A stretch of DNA of 64,000 nt from Gammaproteobacteria bacterium (GCA_003164785.1 PLUE01000049.1:1-64000); one strand, 5' to 3'. Numbered from the stretch's first letter, positions 27,508 to 37,937 are shown. Program-made: numbers and translations. Notes: a model not told the origin generated them from the sequence alone.

Positions 27508-28836
27508 TCAGGAACCTTCCACTTTTATCACCATTAGCTTCGGAAGATGATGTCCGGATACATCGTATACGTCGAAATTAAAGGTCTGGTCCTTATCTTT
27601 ATTGCAGCCAGCCGTTCCGGTCAGCTGCAGCGTGGTCGGTGACAAAATACTCGCCACAAAGCAGGATGGCGCAACGGGCGACCATTGCACACTTATGTAG
27701 GGGGTCGTTCCACCGGTGATCTGGTAGGTCGCAGAGCTACCGAGTTTAATGTCAATTTCTGTAGCCCCGCCTGGCAGCACTATCGAGAGAGGTGCTATTG
27801 GGGTCGCATCCGCAACTTTGCAAGTCACATCGGCAGTGGTGGTCTGTACGCTTGTGATTTGAAGCACGGACTCGATAGTCGCGGTAAGCGCCTGCAGCAT
27901 TGCTGATAGCTGCGCATCGTCATCTAGAGCCTTCTGCTTTGCGGGCGCCGTCGGCGGAGTTTGCGAACTCGCAATGACATTTTGCAGACCTGAACCAGCA
28001 CGCGCGAAGGCACTTGCATCCGGTATCACAGTGCGTAGCTGATTGTTAATTGTTGTAATTACGCCTGTAAGAGCACTGATCAGGGTAGGGCCGGCCTTGA
28101 TGTTGACCTCACCTTGCCACTTCTTCGCTTGCGCAATTGCCGCGTTAGCTTGAGCGACAGACGCCTCGGCATCCGAGCGTTGTGTCGCTGAGATTACCTG
28201 ATCGTCTTTAACGTACTTTTCAATTTGTTGGGTTGCATTTTCTATGTCAGCAATGCCGGTTCGTAGTTGGCGGTCCGCCGCAATGAGCGCTCCATAGGAG
28301 TTTTCGATGCATACGATCGCATCAAGCCCGTTTGAATACACCATTGTTTGAGCGGGATTGCCGTACAAGCCGCCGGCAACCGAACTAGTCGACCCAACGG
28401 CGACCAATCCGAGAATAAGATCTCGAGACCCCTTAAAAATCGCACTTATCCCGGCTCCGCCTAATCCGGCGAATGTAGTTAGGTTGGATACACCAGTGAT
28501 AAGCTCTTGCGACCTTATGCGCCTCGAAAGCGCGGAGTGCGTTTCCCGCAGCTTCACGACTGCGGTACTGAATGTCCCATCGACATCGCGCGGCTGTTCG
28601 ATGCGAGGGTGGAAAGAAGCGCATCCGGAGACGCCAACTAGCTGTACTACTAGTAAGACGGATATTAGAAGTCGCGCCTTACAGTCTCGTAGACTAAGTG
28701 ATCTACATTGAGGCCTGCGATTTGGATCTGAAGATATAGCGCTCGCCCGAGCGTACCTCGCTGCGCTAGCCGTTTTCAGAGAAGAAGCCGGAGACGGAGT
28801 GCAGCGCTCTGCTTCCATGCCGCGCATTTTTATCAA
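27508..28836 (-). CDS. Putative outer-membrane lipoprotein, unknown function
   Basis: The frame contains a hydrophobic LLISVLLVVQLVGVSGC with a good lipobox (Cys72 of the longest frame), then a helical region rich in Ala/Gln (about 200-300) that may form coiled coil, and a C-terminal beta-like domain with ITGGTTPYISVQW. The n-region before the signal is unusually long (about 50 residues) for every in-frame ATG, and I found no better start, so the true start is uncertain. It is the first gene of the set with the CHAP-like protein and the protease, 55 bp before the CHAP-like gene. No known family recognised. Confidence 0.65.
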   Translation of the reverse strand: MIKMRGMEAERCTPSPASSLKTASAARYARASAISSDPNRRPQCRSLSLRDCKARLLISVLLVVQLVGVSGCASFHPRIEQPRDVDGTFSTAVVKLRETHSALSRRIRSQELITGVSNLTTFAGLGGAGISAIFKGSRDLILGLVAVGSTSSVAGGLYGNPAQTMVYSNGLDAIVCIENSYGALIAADRQLRTGIADIENATQQIEKYVKDDQVISATQRSDAEASVAQANAAIAQAKKWQGEVNIKAGPTLISALTGVITTINNQLRTVIPDASAFARAGSGLQNVIASSQTPPTAPAKQKALDDDAQLSAMLQALTATIESVLQITSVQTTTADVTCKVADATPIAPLSIVLPGGATEIDIKLGSSATYQITGGTTPYISVQWSPVAPSCFVASILSPTTLQLTGTAGCNKDKDQTFNFDVYDVSGHHLPKLMVIKVEGS

Positions 28837-29404
28837 TGTATTCTCCGCATTCCCTAGCTTGGAGCAGGATAGCTCTCTTTATGTGAATGGGGAAGTGGAT
28901 AAATTTGATTCGGCCAACGGGAGTACATACAGCCACTCGGAAAAGTGAGGCTCGAACGTTCGCGACGGTCTGAGCATTGCGCGAATGCACCCTCGATATC
29001 TGGCGCAGGCAATCTGGCCGCCAGGTCGATCGATGCGTGAATTCACCGATTCATCTCGCCAATGGGCTTCGAACATATCAATTTCAACGGCGTGATTGTG
29101 TTTCCGTTTGACAACTACCGGGCGCGACTCCTTTCTTCTCATTGGGGATCGCGGCGCCGATGGAGAAGTGAGACTTAAACTACTCGGCAGCCGACCCGGT
29201 GCGGTCGACACCAAAAATGAATCGGCAACGACGTGCAGCCGCAATATGGTGCAGCGCGTCATCAAAACGGCACTTTCTGCAACGAATGTACGGCGAGGCC
29301 GAGTCTGTGCATAGAAACATACGTACCCCTCTGGCGGAAGCCCAATCGTGTCGCTGACACGACTAATTGATGCGATTGGCCAGCGTTGGCTGAAACTCAC
29401 AGGC
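28837..29404. other. Gap with a doubtful minus-strand frame
   Basis: A 188-codon minus-strand frame (28879-29445) overlaps the end of the YhaN-like gene by 41 bp. Its translation is rich in Ser and Arg without domain, so I do not call it a gene. Nothing else is recognisable. Confidence 0.4.
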
Positions 29405-32400
29405 TCACTGCAGCGAACATTCCGAGTGCAATTCCGTACCGACAACAGACTTCGCGATTGCGATCAAGTGTGGATGGTGAGTGAAGAAAAGTACCTGCGT
29501 CGACTTTGCGACTTCCGCCAAAACCTTGAATCCCGCATCAGCTCGTTGGTCGTCGAAATTTACGAAAAGGTCGTCGGCTAGGAATGGCAGCCTGATCCCC
29601 GCCGCGACGGACTGCTCGAGAGCGGCAAGCCTCAAGGCCAAAAACAGCTGGTCCGTCGTGCCCTCGCTCATGTTCTCGACTTCGACCATGGTCCGACCGT
29701 CGTCCCGGAGACCGAGAAGTCGTGGCGTTGGACCGTCGGTGTCGACCCGCAGCGTCGCATATCGTCCAATGGTTAGCGTCGAGAATAACTCACCCGCGCG
29801 CAGGAGCAGTGGATCCTGATGGCGCTCGCGATATCTCTCGATTGCCCATTTGAGCGTTACCGCCTGCGCCCGCTTGAGTATGTAGTATTCCGCCAGAACA
29901 CACAGTTCTGCCCGTGCCTGCTCCGCGTCTGCAGCGGCAGCGACGGCGGAGGTAGTGTCGTGGTCGAGCGCTGCGAAGAAGGTCCGCGCCTGACCGTGCG
30001 CGTTCGCCGCCTCGTCAGCCTCGTGATTGAACTCTTCAAGTCGGGTGTTCAAGGCCGAGACGTGCTGTGCAATCTGCCCTGGGTCGGAGACCGTAACCGC
30101 GGCGACGAGTTCGTCCAAGCGCAGCCCGTCGCCCTCTTCTAGGATCCGTCGCTCGGTGGACGCAATCGCCTCCCTGGTGAGGCGCATCGACCGCGATCTC
30201 TCGATTGCCTGCATGACCTCGGGCCGCCCGGCAGATTTCGCCTCGATCAGCAAAGGCGACAGTGCCTCCTCTGCCGCACTCAGCTTGGCCTGTGCTTCTT
30301 TCGACTCTCTCTCGCGACGTAGATCGTCCTCATCCAGCGCAGCTAGGCGCACTGCAGTCGAACGCGCAGCCGCCAGCCGATCCCTAAGCGTCCGAACACG
30401 AGTTCCGCTCTCTCCCGCCTCGACGCCAATCCGGTCGGCGGTTTGTTCGATGCGAGAGGCGAGCTCGCGCGCATCCCGATCGATGCCGTCAATCCGTCGG
30501 CGCAGAAGTTCTTCGGATGCCACCGCCTCTCGCAGTTCATCCAGAAGATCAAGAACCGTGCCACAGGTCGCCACGTCGAGTTTCAGACCGGCTTCGTTCA
30601 CGGCTGTAGTCCAAGCCTCAGCGTTCGCCGCTACGTCGGGACTGAGCCGTTGCTGGCGCCGATCCAGTGTCACGGCATTTGCCTCAATCTGGTCCAGCTC
30701 GGATTGGGCGAGACGACGCTGTTGCACAGCCTCCTCGATCCCGGCCCGTCGCCGCTCCGCCAGGGCAAGAACCGGAGCGAGTGCGCCGCCGGTGTCTGCA
30801 ACCCGGAGGCTGTTGTAGATCGCAGACCTGGCCGCATTACGCTGGCTGTCGGCGCGATCTGACTCGGCCTCAAGCTCTCTCCGCTCCCGACCCAATTCTT
30901 CGGCACGCGAGCGCTCACCCTGCCAGCTCTGGAAGCGAGTCGGCTCCAGGGCCGGAAGACCGGCTTCCGCCAAGCGAGTGGTCCAGCGGCTTGAAATCTC
31001 AGTCTTGCGTCCCCGCACCTCCTCAGTGCGCCTGTCGCCCTGCGACTTCTCTAACTCGTGGGTCGCCTTTGTCTGTTCGAGGATCGACAGCTGACTGGAC
31101 GCCTCCGCCAGTGCAAACCGGAGATCCAATTTTTGGTCCGCAGCCGCCACGCTGGCTTCAAATTCCGAGACTGCGGCACTCGGCGCGTCGAGTGGCACAC
31201 CGGTGAGGACATGGTGGCGCAGCGGCTGCCACCGCTGGTCACGGGCTGCACGCGCATCCGCGATCTCCTCTGGTGAAACCGCCGTGCCCCTGACCACCTG
31301 AGCAATTTTCAGGGCAACCGCATCTGCCTGGTCGGATGCTCTACGAGCCTGCTCTTCCTCACGGTGCATTTCGTTTGAAACTTGGGCGAGAGCGTCCCGC
31401 GAGTCATTGATCTCGCGTGTGTCTATAATCGGTAGTTTCGCGAGATCTGAGATATCGCCCGTCCAGGGAGCGAGCCTCGCGAGCGACGAAATCGTCAAGG
31501 TTGCGGCTGTGGCCGCCCGCCGGCGTGCGGATTCGCACCGGGCGTCGGCGTCGGCGCCAAGTGCCCGTGCTGCATCGACTGCTTCAATGAAGGAACCAGA
31601 AGCGTCCTCGACCAATTGTTCCGCCAGTTTTGCCTTCGCGCGCGCGAGACGCGCATCTATGTCCTCGCGGCTTTCGGCGATTTGACGGGCCGCGGCCTGG
31701 AGCTCGCCGTGGACTCGGGCAAGCTCGCGCAGACGCGCCGCCACAGGTCGCTGCGGCGCCGCGTCCGCATTTCCTGTTGCTTCCTTCCGGAGTCGTGCGA
31801 CGAGCGCGACGACAGCGGCGTGTTCCCCCTCCAGCCCCACCCGGTCGCGCGAGGCCTTGGTCTCGGCTCCCGCGTCTGCGACGAGCTGATCGACCTCATC
31901 TTGCGCAGCGAGCACCGTCGGGTCGGCTGCCACCTTCGACCGGCGCTCGGCAAGTTCGCCGCGAAGCTGATCGGCGGTGGCTCGCGCGCGCTGCGCCTGG
32001 TCTGCTTCCTCGATCAGCTTCTCCGCGGCATCTTCTCGCTGCCGTCCAAGGTCCAGAATGCCCTCGTGGGATTTGAGAGTCTCAAGCAACTCCTCGCGTT
32101 GTCGTATCAGCGGTACAAGCCTGCGCACGCGTTCCATCGCGCGGAGTTCCGCCTGTACTGCGTCGCGATCTCTGCGCGAGGCCTCGAGTGAAGTACGCGC
32201 GTGGTCGGCGGCGCTCTTTGCGTCCAACCAGGCCTTTGGCTTCAATGCGCCGTCCTTTACTGCCTTCATCGCTTCGGCGTACTGGCGGTTGGCTTGCGTG
32301 AAGGTGCGTGTGCCCCGGGTCGTTGCGCCCCAGATGCTGTCGGCTTCGGACTCAAGCCCGTTAAGCTCGGCGGCGATACCTGTCAGTCCCGATCCCGCGG

Positions 32401-32845
32401 CGAACAGCGTGCGTCCAAGGTCGTTGCGGGCCTCGACCATAGCCTTACCGCCTGATCGAAGCGCCAGCTGATCGAGACTAAAAGACAGACTGAATGTCTC
32501 CCGGGTCTGCCCTTTGAGCATGCCGGCAAGCAATGAATCATCCATAGTCGCGTCGTTGCCGTTAAGGAGCGTTCCGCTCGCGCCCTTCTTTCTTCGACAG
32601 ACGAGGGTCCGGCCGTCCTCTTCAAGCGCTGCTCCAACGCGGAGCAGTGAGTAGTCGTAAACGAAATTGTATGGTGAGCGTTGTGGGAAGCCGAAGAGTA
32701 GGTCCGAGACGGCGGCAAGCGACGTCGTTTTACCGGCTTCGTTGGCGCCATAGATGATGTGAAGATCCGGGCTGCCCGACCTGAAGATGAGTTCGCAGTC
32801 CTTGAAGTGGCCATAGCGCTCCAGCGACAGACGTGAGAACCGCAT
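29405..32845 (-). CDS. YhaN/SbcC-like AAA ATPase with long coiled coil
   Basis: An SMC/Rad50-type ATPase of 1146 aa: P-loop GANEAGKTTS (33-42), long Ala/Glu/Arg-rich coiled coil from about 180 to 1000, then the signature MSEGTTDQLFLALRLA, Walker B LPFLADDLFVNFDD and H-loop FFTHHPHL. It starts three bases after the stop of the calcineurin-like nuclease gene. Together they form an SbcCD/YhaON-like pair that binds DNA ends and degrades DNA. In this island, behind an XRE regulator, an anti-phage or anti-plasmid role is plausible but unproven. Large plus-strand frames inside it are antisense shadows. Confidence 0.9.
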   Translation of the reverse strand: MRFSRLSLERYGHFKDCELIFRSGSPDLHIIYGANEAGKTTSLAAVSDLLFGFPQRSPYNFVYDYSLLRVGAALEEDGRTLVCRRKKGASGTLLNGNDATMDDSLLAGMLKGQTRETFSLSFSLDQLALRSGGKAMVEARNDLGRTLFAAGSGLTGIAAELNGLESEADSIWGATTRGTRTFTQANRQYAEAMKAVKDGALKPKAWLDAKSAADHARTSLEASRRDRDAVQAELRAMERVRRLVPLIRQREELLETLKSHEGILDLGRQREDAAEKLIEEADQAQRARATADQLRGELAERRSKVAADPTVLAAQDEVDQLVADAGAETKASRDRVGLEGEHAAVVALVARLRKEATGNADAAPQRPVAARLRELARVHGELQAAARQIAESREDIDARLARAKAKLAEQLVEDASGSFIEAVDAARALGADADARCESARRRAATAATLTISSLARLAPWTGDISDLAKLPIIDTREINDSRDALAQVSNEMHREEEQARRASDQADAVALKIAQVVRGTAVSPEEIADARAARDQRWQPLRHHVLTGVPLDAPSAAVSEFEASVAAADQKLDLRFALAEASSQLSILEQTKATHELEKSQGDRRTEEVRGRKTEISSRWTTRLAEAGLPALEPTRFQSWQGERSRAEELGRERRELEAESDRADSQRNAARSAIYNSLRVADTGGALAPVLALAERRRAGIEEAVQQRRLAQSELDQIEANAVTLDRRQQRLSPDVAANAEAWTTAVNEAGLKLDVATCGTVLDLLDELREAVASEELLRRRIDGIDRDARELASRIEQTADRIGVEAGESGTRVRTLRDRLAAARSTAVRLAALDEDDLRRERESKEAQAKLSAAEEALSPLLIEAKSAGRPEVMQAIERSRSMRLTREAIASTERRILEEGDGLRLDELVAAVTVSDPGQIAQHVSALNTRLEEFNHEADEAANAHGQARTFFAALDHDTTSAVAAAADAEQARAELCVLAEYYILKRAQAVTLKWAIERYRERHQDPLLLRAGELFSTLTIGRYATLRVDTDGPTPRLLGLRDDGRTMVEVENMSEGTTDQLFLALRLAALEQSVAAGIRLPFLADDLFVNFDDQRADAGFKVLAEVAKSTQVLFFTHHPHLIAIAKSVVGTELHSECSLQ

Positions 32846-32847
32846 AC

Positions 32848-34101
32848 TCAGACCTCCGGCGTCAGACGCGAGCGGAGTGCGGCCGAAGCCGTACTCAACA
32901 CGGCAGTCCAGTCGCCCTGTGCAGCATAAAAACGCAACTCGCCTTCCTCAGGGTCGCCGAGAGTCGTATTGGCCGTGAGCATGAACCGCTCAAGGTCAGT
33001 TGCCAGCGCCTTCGCAAGCTCCGGATCAGCCGTTACCTCGTCGATGAGCGTACTTAAATCGCCGCCGATGGCGGGCTCGCTCCTGGTGGGCTCGCTGACG
33101 GTTACCAACACCTTCTCGACAAAGAGGTCTGGGGAGATCGCCGTCGCAATGGCTCGCACATCGTCGCGGAGCGACGCCGCGCGGTTGCTCAGCGCGCCAG
33201 CATCAGATGTCTCTCCGGTCAAGATGACTCGGGCAACCAGCGGACGCCCCGAGCCGTTAATCCCATGAGCACGGGCGAGTTCGGCATGGATGCGGCCGGC
33301 AACCTCAACGCTTCGTGCGCCGCTGCAATCGACCTCGAGCCGGACCCATCGGATGACGTCGAGCTCAATGCGATCGACCGCCGTTACCTCTTGATCTACG
33401 ACCGTGACGATGACCGCGCCCTTTGCCCCGGTTTCTCGTATTGTGCGGCCTTGCAGGTTACCCGGGAATACCACGTACGGATCGGCGTTGACGATTTCAA
33501 ATTCGTGCACGTGGCCGAGTGCCCAATATCGGTAGTGCTTGCCGCGTAGATCGTCCAGGCTGCATGGAGCGTAGTCCGCGTGACCCGGCCGCCCGGCGAG
33601 TGCGGTATGCAGCACGCCAATATTAAAGCTGTGCGCGTCAGCCGCCGGGTAAGCGGTGACGAGGTTGTCGGTGACGGCAGGCGTCGAGAAGCTTTGGCCG
33701 TGAATTGCGACGCCCAAGTCCGGCAGGCGGTATGTCTCAGGACGCCGCGATCCAAACAGCCGCACGTTCTTCGGCCAGGGGATCGTCCGGGAGATGACCG
33801 AGGCGGCATCGTGATTACCCGCGATAATGAAGGCAGGAATCCTTTTCTGATCGAGAAGACCCATTGCACGCGCGAAGTACAGGCCTGTCCCCATGTCGCG
33901 CCAGTCCCCATCGAACAGATCCCCTGCAATAAGGACGAAGTCTACGGCCTCGTTGATAGCGAACTGGACTAAGTTGTCGAAAGCCGTGCGTGTAGCCGAG
34001 CGGATTTCCTCAACGGGTAGCCCCTCGTAACGCGAGAGCCCGTGAAGCGGACTGTCCAGATGGATGTCCGCCGCATGCAGGAAACGGAAGCGTGTTATCA
34101 C
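32848..34101 (-). CDS. YhaO/SbcD-like calcineurin-type DNA exonuclease
   Basis: A metallophosphoesterase of 417 aa with all metal motifs: RFLHAADIHLDSPL, VLIAGDLFDGD, IIAGNHDAAS, and VLHTALAG / WALGHVHEFEI. The frame is open to 34299, but GAGGAATAAG directly precedes a GTG at 34101 that gives the standard start VITRFRFLHAADIH; this also removes overlap with the upstream regulator gene. It is the nuclease half of a YhaO-YhaN pair, with the ATPase gene two bases downstream. Confidence 0.9.
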   Translation of the reverse strand: MITRFRFLHAADIHLDSPLHGLSRYEGLPVEEIRSATRTAFDNLVQFAINEAVDFVLIAGDLFDGDWRDMGTGLYFARAMGLLDQKRIPAFIIAGNHDAASVISRTIPWPKNVRLFGSRRPETYRLPDLGVAIHGQSFSTPAVTDNLVTAYPAADAHSFNIGVLHTALAGRPGHADYAPCSLDDLRGKHYRYWALGHVHEFEIVNADPYVVFPGNLQGRTIRETGAKGAVIVTVVDQEVTAVDRIELDVIRWVRLEVDCSGARSVEVAGRIHAELARAHGINGSGRPLVARVILTGETSDAGALSNRAASLRDDVRAIATAISPDLFVEKVLVTVSEPTRSEPAIGGDLSTLIDEVTADPELAKALATDLERFMLTANTTLGDPEEGELRFYAAQGDWTAVLSTASAALRSRLTPEV

Positions 34102-34183
34102 CTTATTCCTCGCCCTTGTCTGTGTCGATTTGTGAATGTAAAAAGGAGATCTGATGCCCCTAGCGTCTAGCGTCTCATGCAAC

Positions 34184-34972
34184 TCATTTCTCGGCCTTTC
34201 CAGCGATCTCCTTCCACGGACGCAGGACATAGGGCTGACCATTGTCAACAGGCACTCGAAGGCTTTCTTCCCCATATTCACCCGGTGGCGCAAACGCAAT
34301 CACTAGACGATATTGATAGTCCCGAGGTTCGCCTTCGGGTTGGAGCGTATCGCGCTCAGGTAAAGTACGGTGCACCGTTGTCGTGTAGATCCAGATGTCA
34401 TTACCGCGGAGCAAAACCATTAGCTCGCGAATCCTTCGACGCAGTGCTATCTCAGAGACAGGATCAGGCCTTTCCAAAATGTTACGCCGCGACCGCGTCC
34501 GCTGGACCAATAAATCGATGAGTTCCTGCGCATACCCGCTCGTCGCATCGGTAAGCCGCGCTTCGAAGATGCACTCAACATCGTGAGAACTGTTGGCGTC
34601 CTTGAACAACACCGCTTCGTCCATCGTTGCTTTCGCATAATCGAAGTCGTGACGGGGTATTATTTTGCACTCGTTACTATCAAATAGTGTTGAGATTTCG
34701 GCGGAGAAGTCGGGAAGCGCCAGCACCACCGTGCGCCCCATCGATATCGTCTTATCCTCGTCTTCAACAACAATTTGTTCTCGGTGCACCCCTAGCGCCC
34801 TCGCCAGTTTCGAAGCGGTTGCGATGGAGATTGGAGCGTTTTCGTTTTCTATTTTTCGCAATTTTCTAATGCTCACTCCAACTTCATTCGCCATCTCTTT
34901 CTGCGTCGAAAGCTTTTCAAGGCGCAATCGTAACGTCTGGATATCAGAACCTTTTGAAATGACCCGTTTCAT
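34184..34972 (-). CDS. XRE-family HTH regulator with large C-terminal domain
   Basis: A 262-aa protein. Residues 22-60 (TQKEMANEVGVSIRKLRKIEN...) form a Cro/C1-type helix-turn-helix. The C-terminal ~190 residues are not a known sensor to me; they include KIIPRHDFDYAKATMDEAVLF and many charged residues. It is the first gene of the XRE-YhaO-YhaN set, 82 bp upstream of the nuclease start, so it probably controls that set, perhaps sensing damage or phage. Confidence 0.8.
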   Translation of the reverse strand: MKRVISKGSDIQTLRLRLEKLSTQKEMANEVGVSIRKLRKIENENAPISIATASKLARALGVHREQIVVEDEDKTISMGRTVVLALPDFSAEISTLFDSNECKIIPRHDFDYAKATMDEAVLFKDANSSHDVECIFEARLTDATSGYAQELIDLLVQRTRSRRNILERPDPVSEIALRRRIRELMVLLRGNDIWIYTTTVHRTLPERDTLQPEGEPRDYQYRLVIAFAPPGEYGEESLRVPVDNGQPYVLRPWKEIAGKAEK

Positions 34973-35306
34973 CTATTCACCATCAGTGTTGCTTCTAGGA
35001 AGCGACACAATAACTCGGGAAAACTCACGCGTGGCGGTCCAAGACCGGCACCGCACCGGCACGATAGCGGCAAACTGCCGCTCCCGCTTCGATCACGGCC
35101 TTCGTCGGCCAGAAGGCCCGCTAGCATTCCTTGTATCCAGAGGTCGCTTTTATGTCCTAAATATGGCTACCAAGTCCCGGTGCCGCTTTCGCCATACCAG
35201 ATCTCGACGCGTTTATGGGCGATCTGTGAGTTTTGTGCGTAAATCTGCCACAGAGATCAATCGGTCTAACGCAACCATGAGCCTTGATTGCCACCGATGC
35301 CACCGC
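34973..35306. other. Gap without recognisable gene
   Basis: Lies between the regulator start and the decayed recombinase tail. Short frames only. It may contain the regulator promoter. Confidence 0.4.
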
Positions 35307-35990
35307 TCATGCAGTGTCCCTTCCCTGCTCCTTGGCCGCCCTTGCCATCCCGCCCCGGGCGGCCATGACTTGCTCGCCGTACCGCATCGGCATCCGCACC
35401 GTCTTCTACCGCCCCTCGCGCATGACCGACGCCAAATCCACACTCAGGGCCAAGACGTCCTGCGTCGCCCCGACCCGTACCGAATGCCCGCTGACGCCCT
35501 CGATGGCCTCGGCCGGCAGTTCGAGATACCGCGCCACCGCCTTGAACGCCCGAGACACTGCCTCCGGGCTCAATCGACCCCCCTATCCGGCCCTCGCCCA
35601 TTTTATCGTACGTGACGGTTCCGCGCCCGATAAAACGCCGGAACACTGTCCCCTCTTTTATTCTGGCGACCTTAAGCCATGCTTTGAGATAGCGGACGCT
35701 GTCACAAGAAAGGTAGGCAACGTGCCCTTCCCCCGCCTGGTCAGTCTTCGAGCGTCGGATCAGGAGCCGTCCCGACCCATCATCCACGAATTTCGGATCC
35801 TCGACATCGATCGCGATCAGTTCGCTTCGCCGCGTTATGGCGTCGTACGCGACGCACAACATGGCGCGCTCGCGGATTGTGGGAAGATTCACGCTGGGCG
35901 AACTCAAAAATGCCTATACGCACCTGCCGAGTCGTTGCGCATGGCGTTGAGCGACATTTCGCTCTGGGCCCCTCATCGGGCTGCCCGATT
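35307..35990 (-). pseudogene. Decayed tyrosine recombinase (same family as 55151-56149)
   Basis: Reading several frames restores a protein like the intact recombinase: AFLSSPSVNLPTIRERAML, ITRRSELIAIDVED, IRRSKTDQAGEG, then after a frameshift at a G6 run (about 35578) LSPEAVSRAFKAVARYLEL, SGHSVRVGATQDVLAL and MPMRYGEQVMAARGGMA. There is an in-frame stop upstream of the catalytic Arg region and another where the family has Trp (GRWKT reads GR-stop-KT). It is clearly inactive. It lies at the 3' side of the Mza-like operon, with the same orientation as the copies at 51 and 55 kb. Confidence 0.88.
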
Positions 35991-36134
35991 GCTGGGCAAC
36001 GATCTCCCAAGCGACGGAGGGACCCCCGATTCTGCGGAACTTTCATGACGTTTGTTTAAGTTCACCCGATGTACGGTGAGGCCGACTGCCAAGATAGACA
36101 GATCTCCTGTCTGCCGACAACCTAAAGCCGTCAC

Positions 36135-37937
36135 TCATTGCAGTTCGCGAATCCCAGGATCGATAGGGGAATAGCTCGCTTCCTTAACGACGGTCCAGCA
36201 CTCCGACTTCTTTGCCCATTCGGAGACCATGCGGCCGCTTGCGCTTCGGTTCAACACATCGCTAACTTCTGACGCCCAAGTCTGCAGTTGACCTTTCAAT
36301 CCTGCGGATATGTCTTGATGATTCCAAATTTGATCGAAACTGAATAACCGTCCAGCCTGCTCCGAGAGCAGCGAGATGGTATACGCGACCACGTTCGCCT
36401 GAAACGCCGGCAAAGATGGACGAATTAATGCTTGAGCTCTTTTAAACAGTATGGCCTTCGCGACCATTGTCTTGTAGATCGCCACGTTTGGAAGTGCCAC
36501 TGTCGCGCCCTCTTCGCTACGCGTACCCTCCATGAATTTCTCGAAATTCTTCTGCGAACCGAGACTCACAAGATCCGGCCTTTTATCCCACGCGTTAAGG
36601 TACTTTGCGAGGTCCGTCTTCGTGATCTTCCGTGCAGGCGGAATAGCTTCCCTAAGCTTTCGAAGTTGCGCGGGAGTGCCGCCTTCGCGAGCGAGCATCG
36701 TGTTGTAACTCCCCGCCGCCCGCTCGTAGAACCAACGGCCAATTCCATCTGGGCAATATATCGAGAGCGCCAATTTCTCCATCTCGATGTGGAAGGGCTT
36801 GTTCGCGGACAGATCCGATTGCTTAACGGAATTTTGGCTGTTTGCATACCTTGATATGTCTGAAATCAATGCCTCTTCCGCGACCGGATCCTTGGACTTC
36901 ATCACAATGATTTTTGCTGGAACCCGGACCAGCCGTAAATCCAACTGTGGTTCCTTTTTCTTGGTGAAGTAGATTGATGCGGTGGTCTGCCCGCCGTTCA
37001 CGATCTGCATGCCCTTTAGCCACAGCAGCCCGGCTCCGCCGTCGGCGGCAGTGCTCCAGCCTGCTTCGTCCGCGACGATTACGATTCCATTGTTGTATGC
37101 CATGAAGCGCTCTGGCTCCGCCTTCAGGGTTTCACGGATGCCTTTGTTGACCTTTCCCGTCGCGCTCAAAAACGATCGGACATTTGCCTCGAGCAGTCGC
37201 GCCCCGTATTTGTCATAGACGAACCGCAAAGTTTCACCCGGGATCACGGTTAGCGCGTAGTCATATTCCCGAGATTCGCCTGGGACATAAACGCATGGGA
37301 GTGGGCGTCCGGACACTTGCTCAAAATTGACAATGAGCTCATCCCGTGGAGTTCCGGCTGACCAGTGTCGATGCAGCCGTTCGATATCCATGACTTCGAG
37401 CTTGACGGTCTTGCCAACGATTTCGCGGGGCTTGAAATTCTTCGCTTTTGCTTGGCGATCCGTAAGCACATAGACTCGAATCTGATCGAGATTCGCGTAC
37501 GAGCCCTGTATCGTGGTAGCGAGCGCATATGCGTCATTGGACGGCTCCATTTTTTCAGCAAGCCGATCTTCGACGCATCTGGCGAGAAATCGAAAGCATT
37601 GTTCCGCCGCAGTCTTCGTTTCCGCATCAGCAATCGGTGCCAGCTGGTCTGTGTTTGAATACAGACTCACAAAGAGGTCCAATTGGTCCGCCTCTTCGGA
37701 GATCGAGAATCCGCTCAACCTCAGTACGGCGTTGCCGATTTTTGCGCTGTAATGACAGATTTGCGGTTCAAATGTCATTCCAATCTCCGCCATATGCTGC
37801 ATCACAATCTCGGCAAAGACGGATTCAGGAAAGGGATATGGTGGCGTTCCCGCGCCGCCGCCAGATGCTCCTATGCGCTCGGCAATCTCGGCGCGTACCT
37901 CGGCTTGGGTCTGATGCAGAAAGTCAGCAAGTTCCAT
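36135..37937 (-). CDS. AIPR-family (abortive infection phage resistance) protein
   Basis: A 600-aa protein with the AIPR core: RFMAYNNGIVIVAD, then LKGMQIVNGGQTTASIYF and ISRYANSQNSVKQSDL. AIPR proteins occur in phage-resistance and restriction-like loci; their biochemical activity is not well fixed. The ATG shares its A with the stop codon of the DUF4420 gene (TAATG), so it is the last cistron of the eight-gene operon. About 830 bp downstream lies the decayed recombinase tail. I would expect it to be an effector or DNA/RNA-acting part of the system. Confidence 0.88.
   Translation of the reverse strand: MELADFLHQTQAEVRAEIAERIGASGGGAGTPPYPFPESVFAEIVMQHMAEIGMTFEPQICHYSAKIGNAVLRLSGFSISEEADQLDLFVSLYSNTDQLAPIADAETKTAAEQCFRFLARCVEDRLAEKMEPSNDAYALATTIQGSYANLDQIRVYVLTDRQAKAKNFKPREIVGKTVKLEVMDIERLHRHWSAGTPRDELIVNFEQVSGRPLPCVYVPGESREYDYALTVIPGETLRFVYDKYGARLLEANVRSFLSATGKVNKGIRETLKAEPERFMAYNNGIVIVADEAGWSTAADGGAGLLWLKGMQIVNGGQTTASIYFTKKKEPQLDLRLVRVPAKIIVMKSKDPVAEEALISDISRYANSQNSVKQSDLSANKPFHIEMEKLALSIYCPDGIGRWFYERAAGSYNTMLAREGGTPAQLRKLREAIPPARKITKTDLAKYLNAWDKRPDLVSLGSQKNFEKFMEGTRSEEGATVALPNVAIYKTMVAKAILFKRAQALIRPSLPAFQANVVAYTISLLSEQAGRLFSFDQIWNHQDISAGLKGQLQTWASEVSDVLNRSASGRMVSEWAKKSECWTVVKEASYSPIDPGIRELQ

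Noticed and set aside
28879-29445. 188-codon minus-strand frame after the YhaN-like gene
   Set aside because: No domain, biased composition, overlaps a firm gene; left as gap.
30027-30818. 263-codon plus-strand frame inside the YhaN-like ATPase
   Set aside because: Ser/Arg-rich shadow of the coiled-coil coding strand.
34665-35615. 316-codon plus-strand frame over the regulator start and decayed recombinase
   Set aside because: Runs antisense to two supported features and has no domain.
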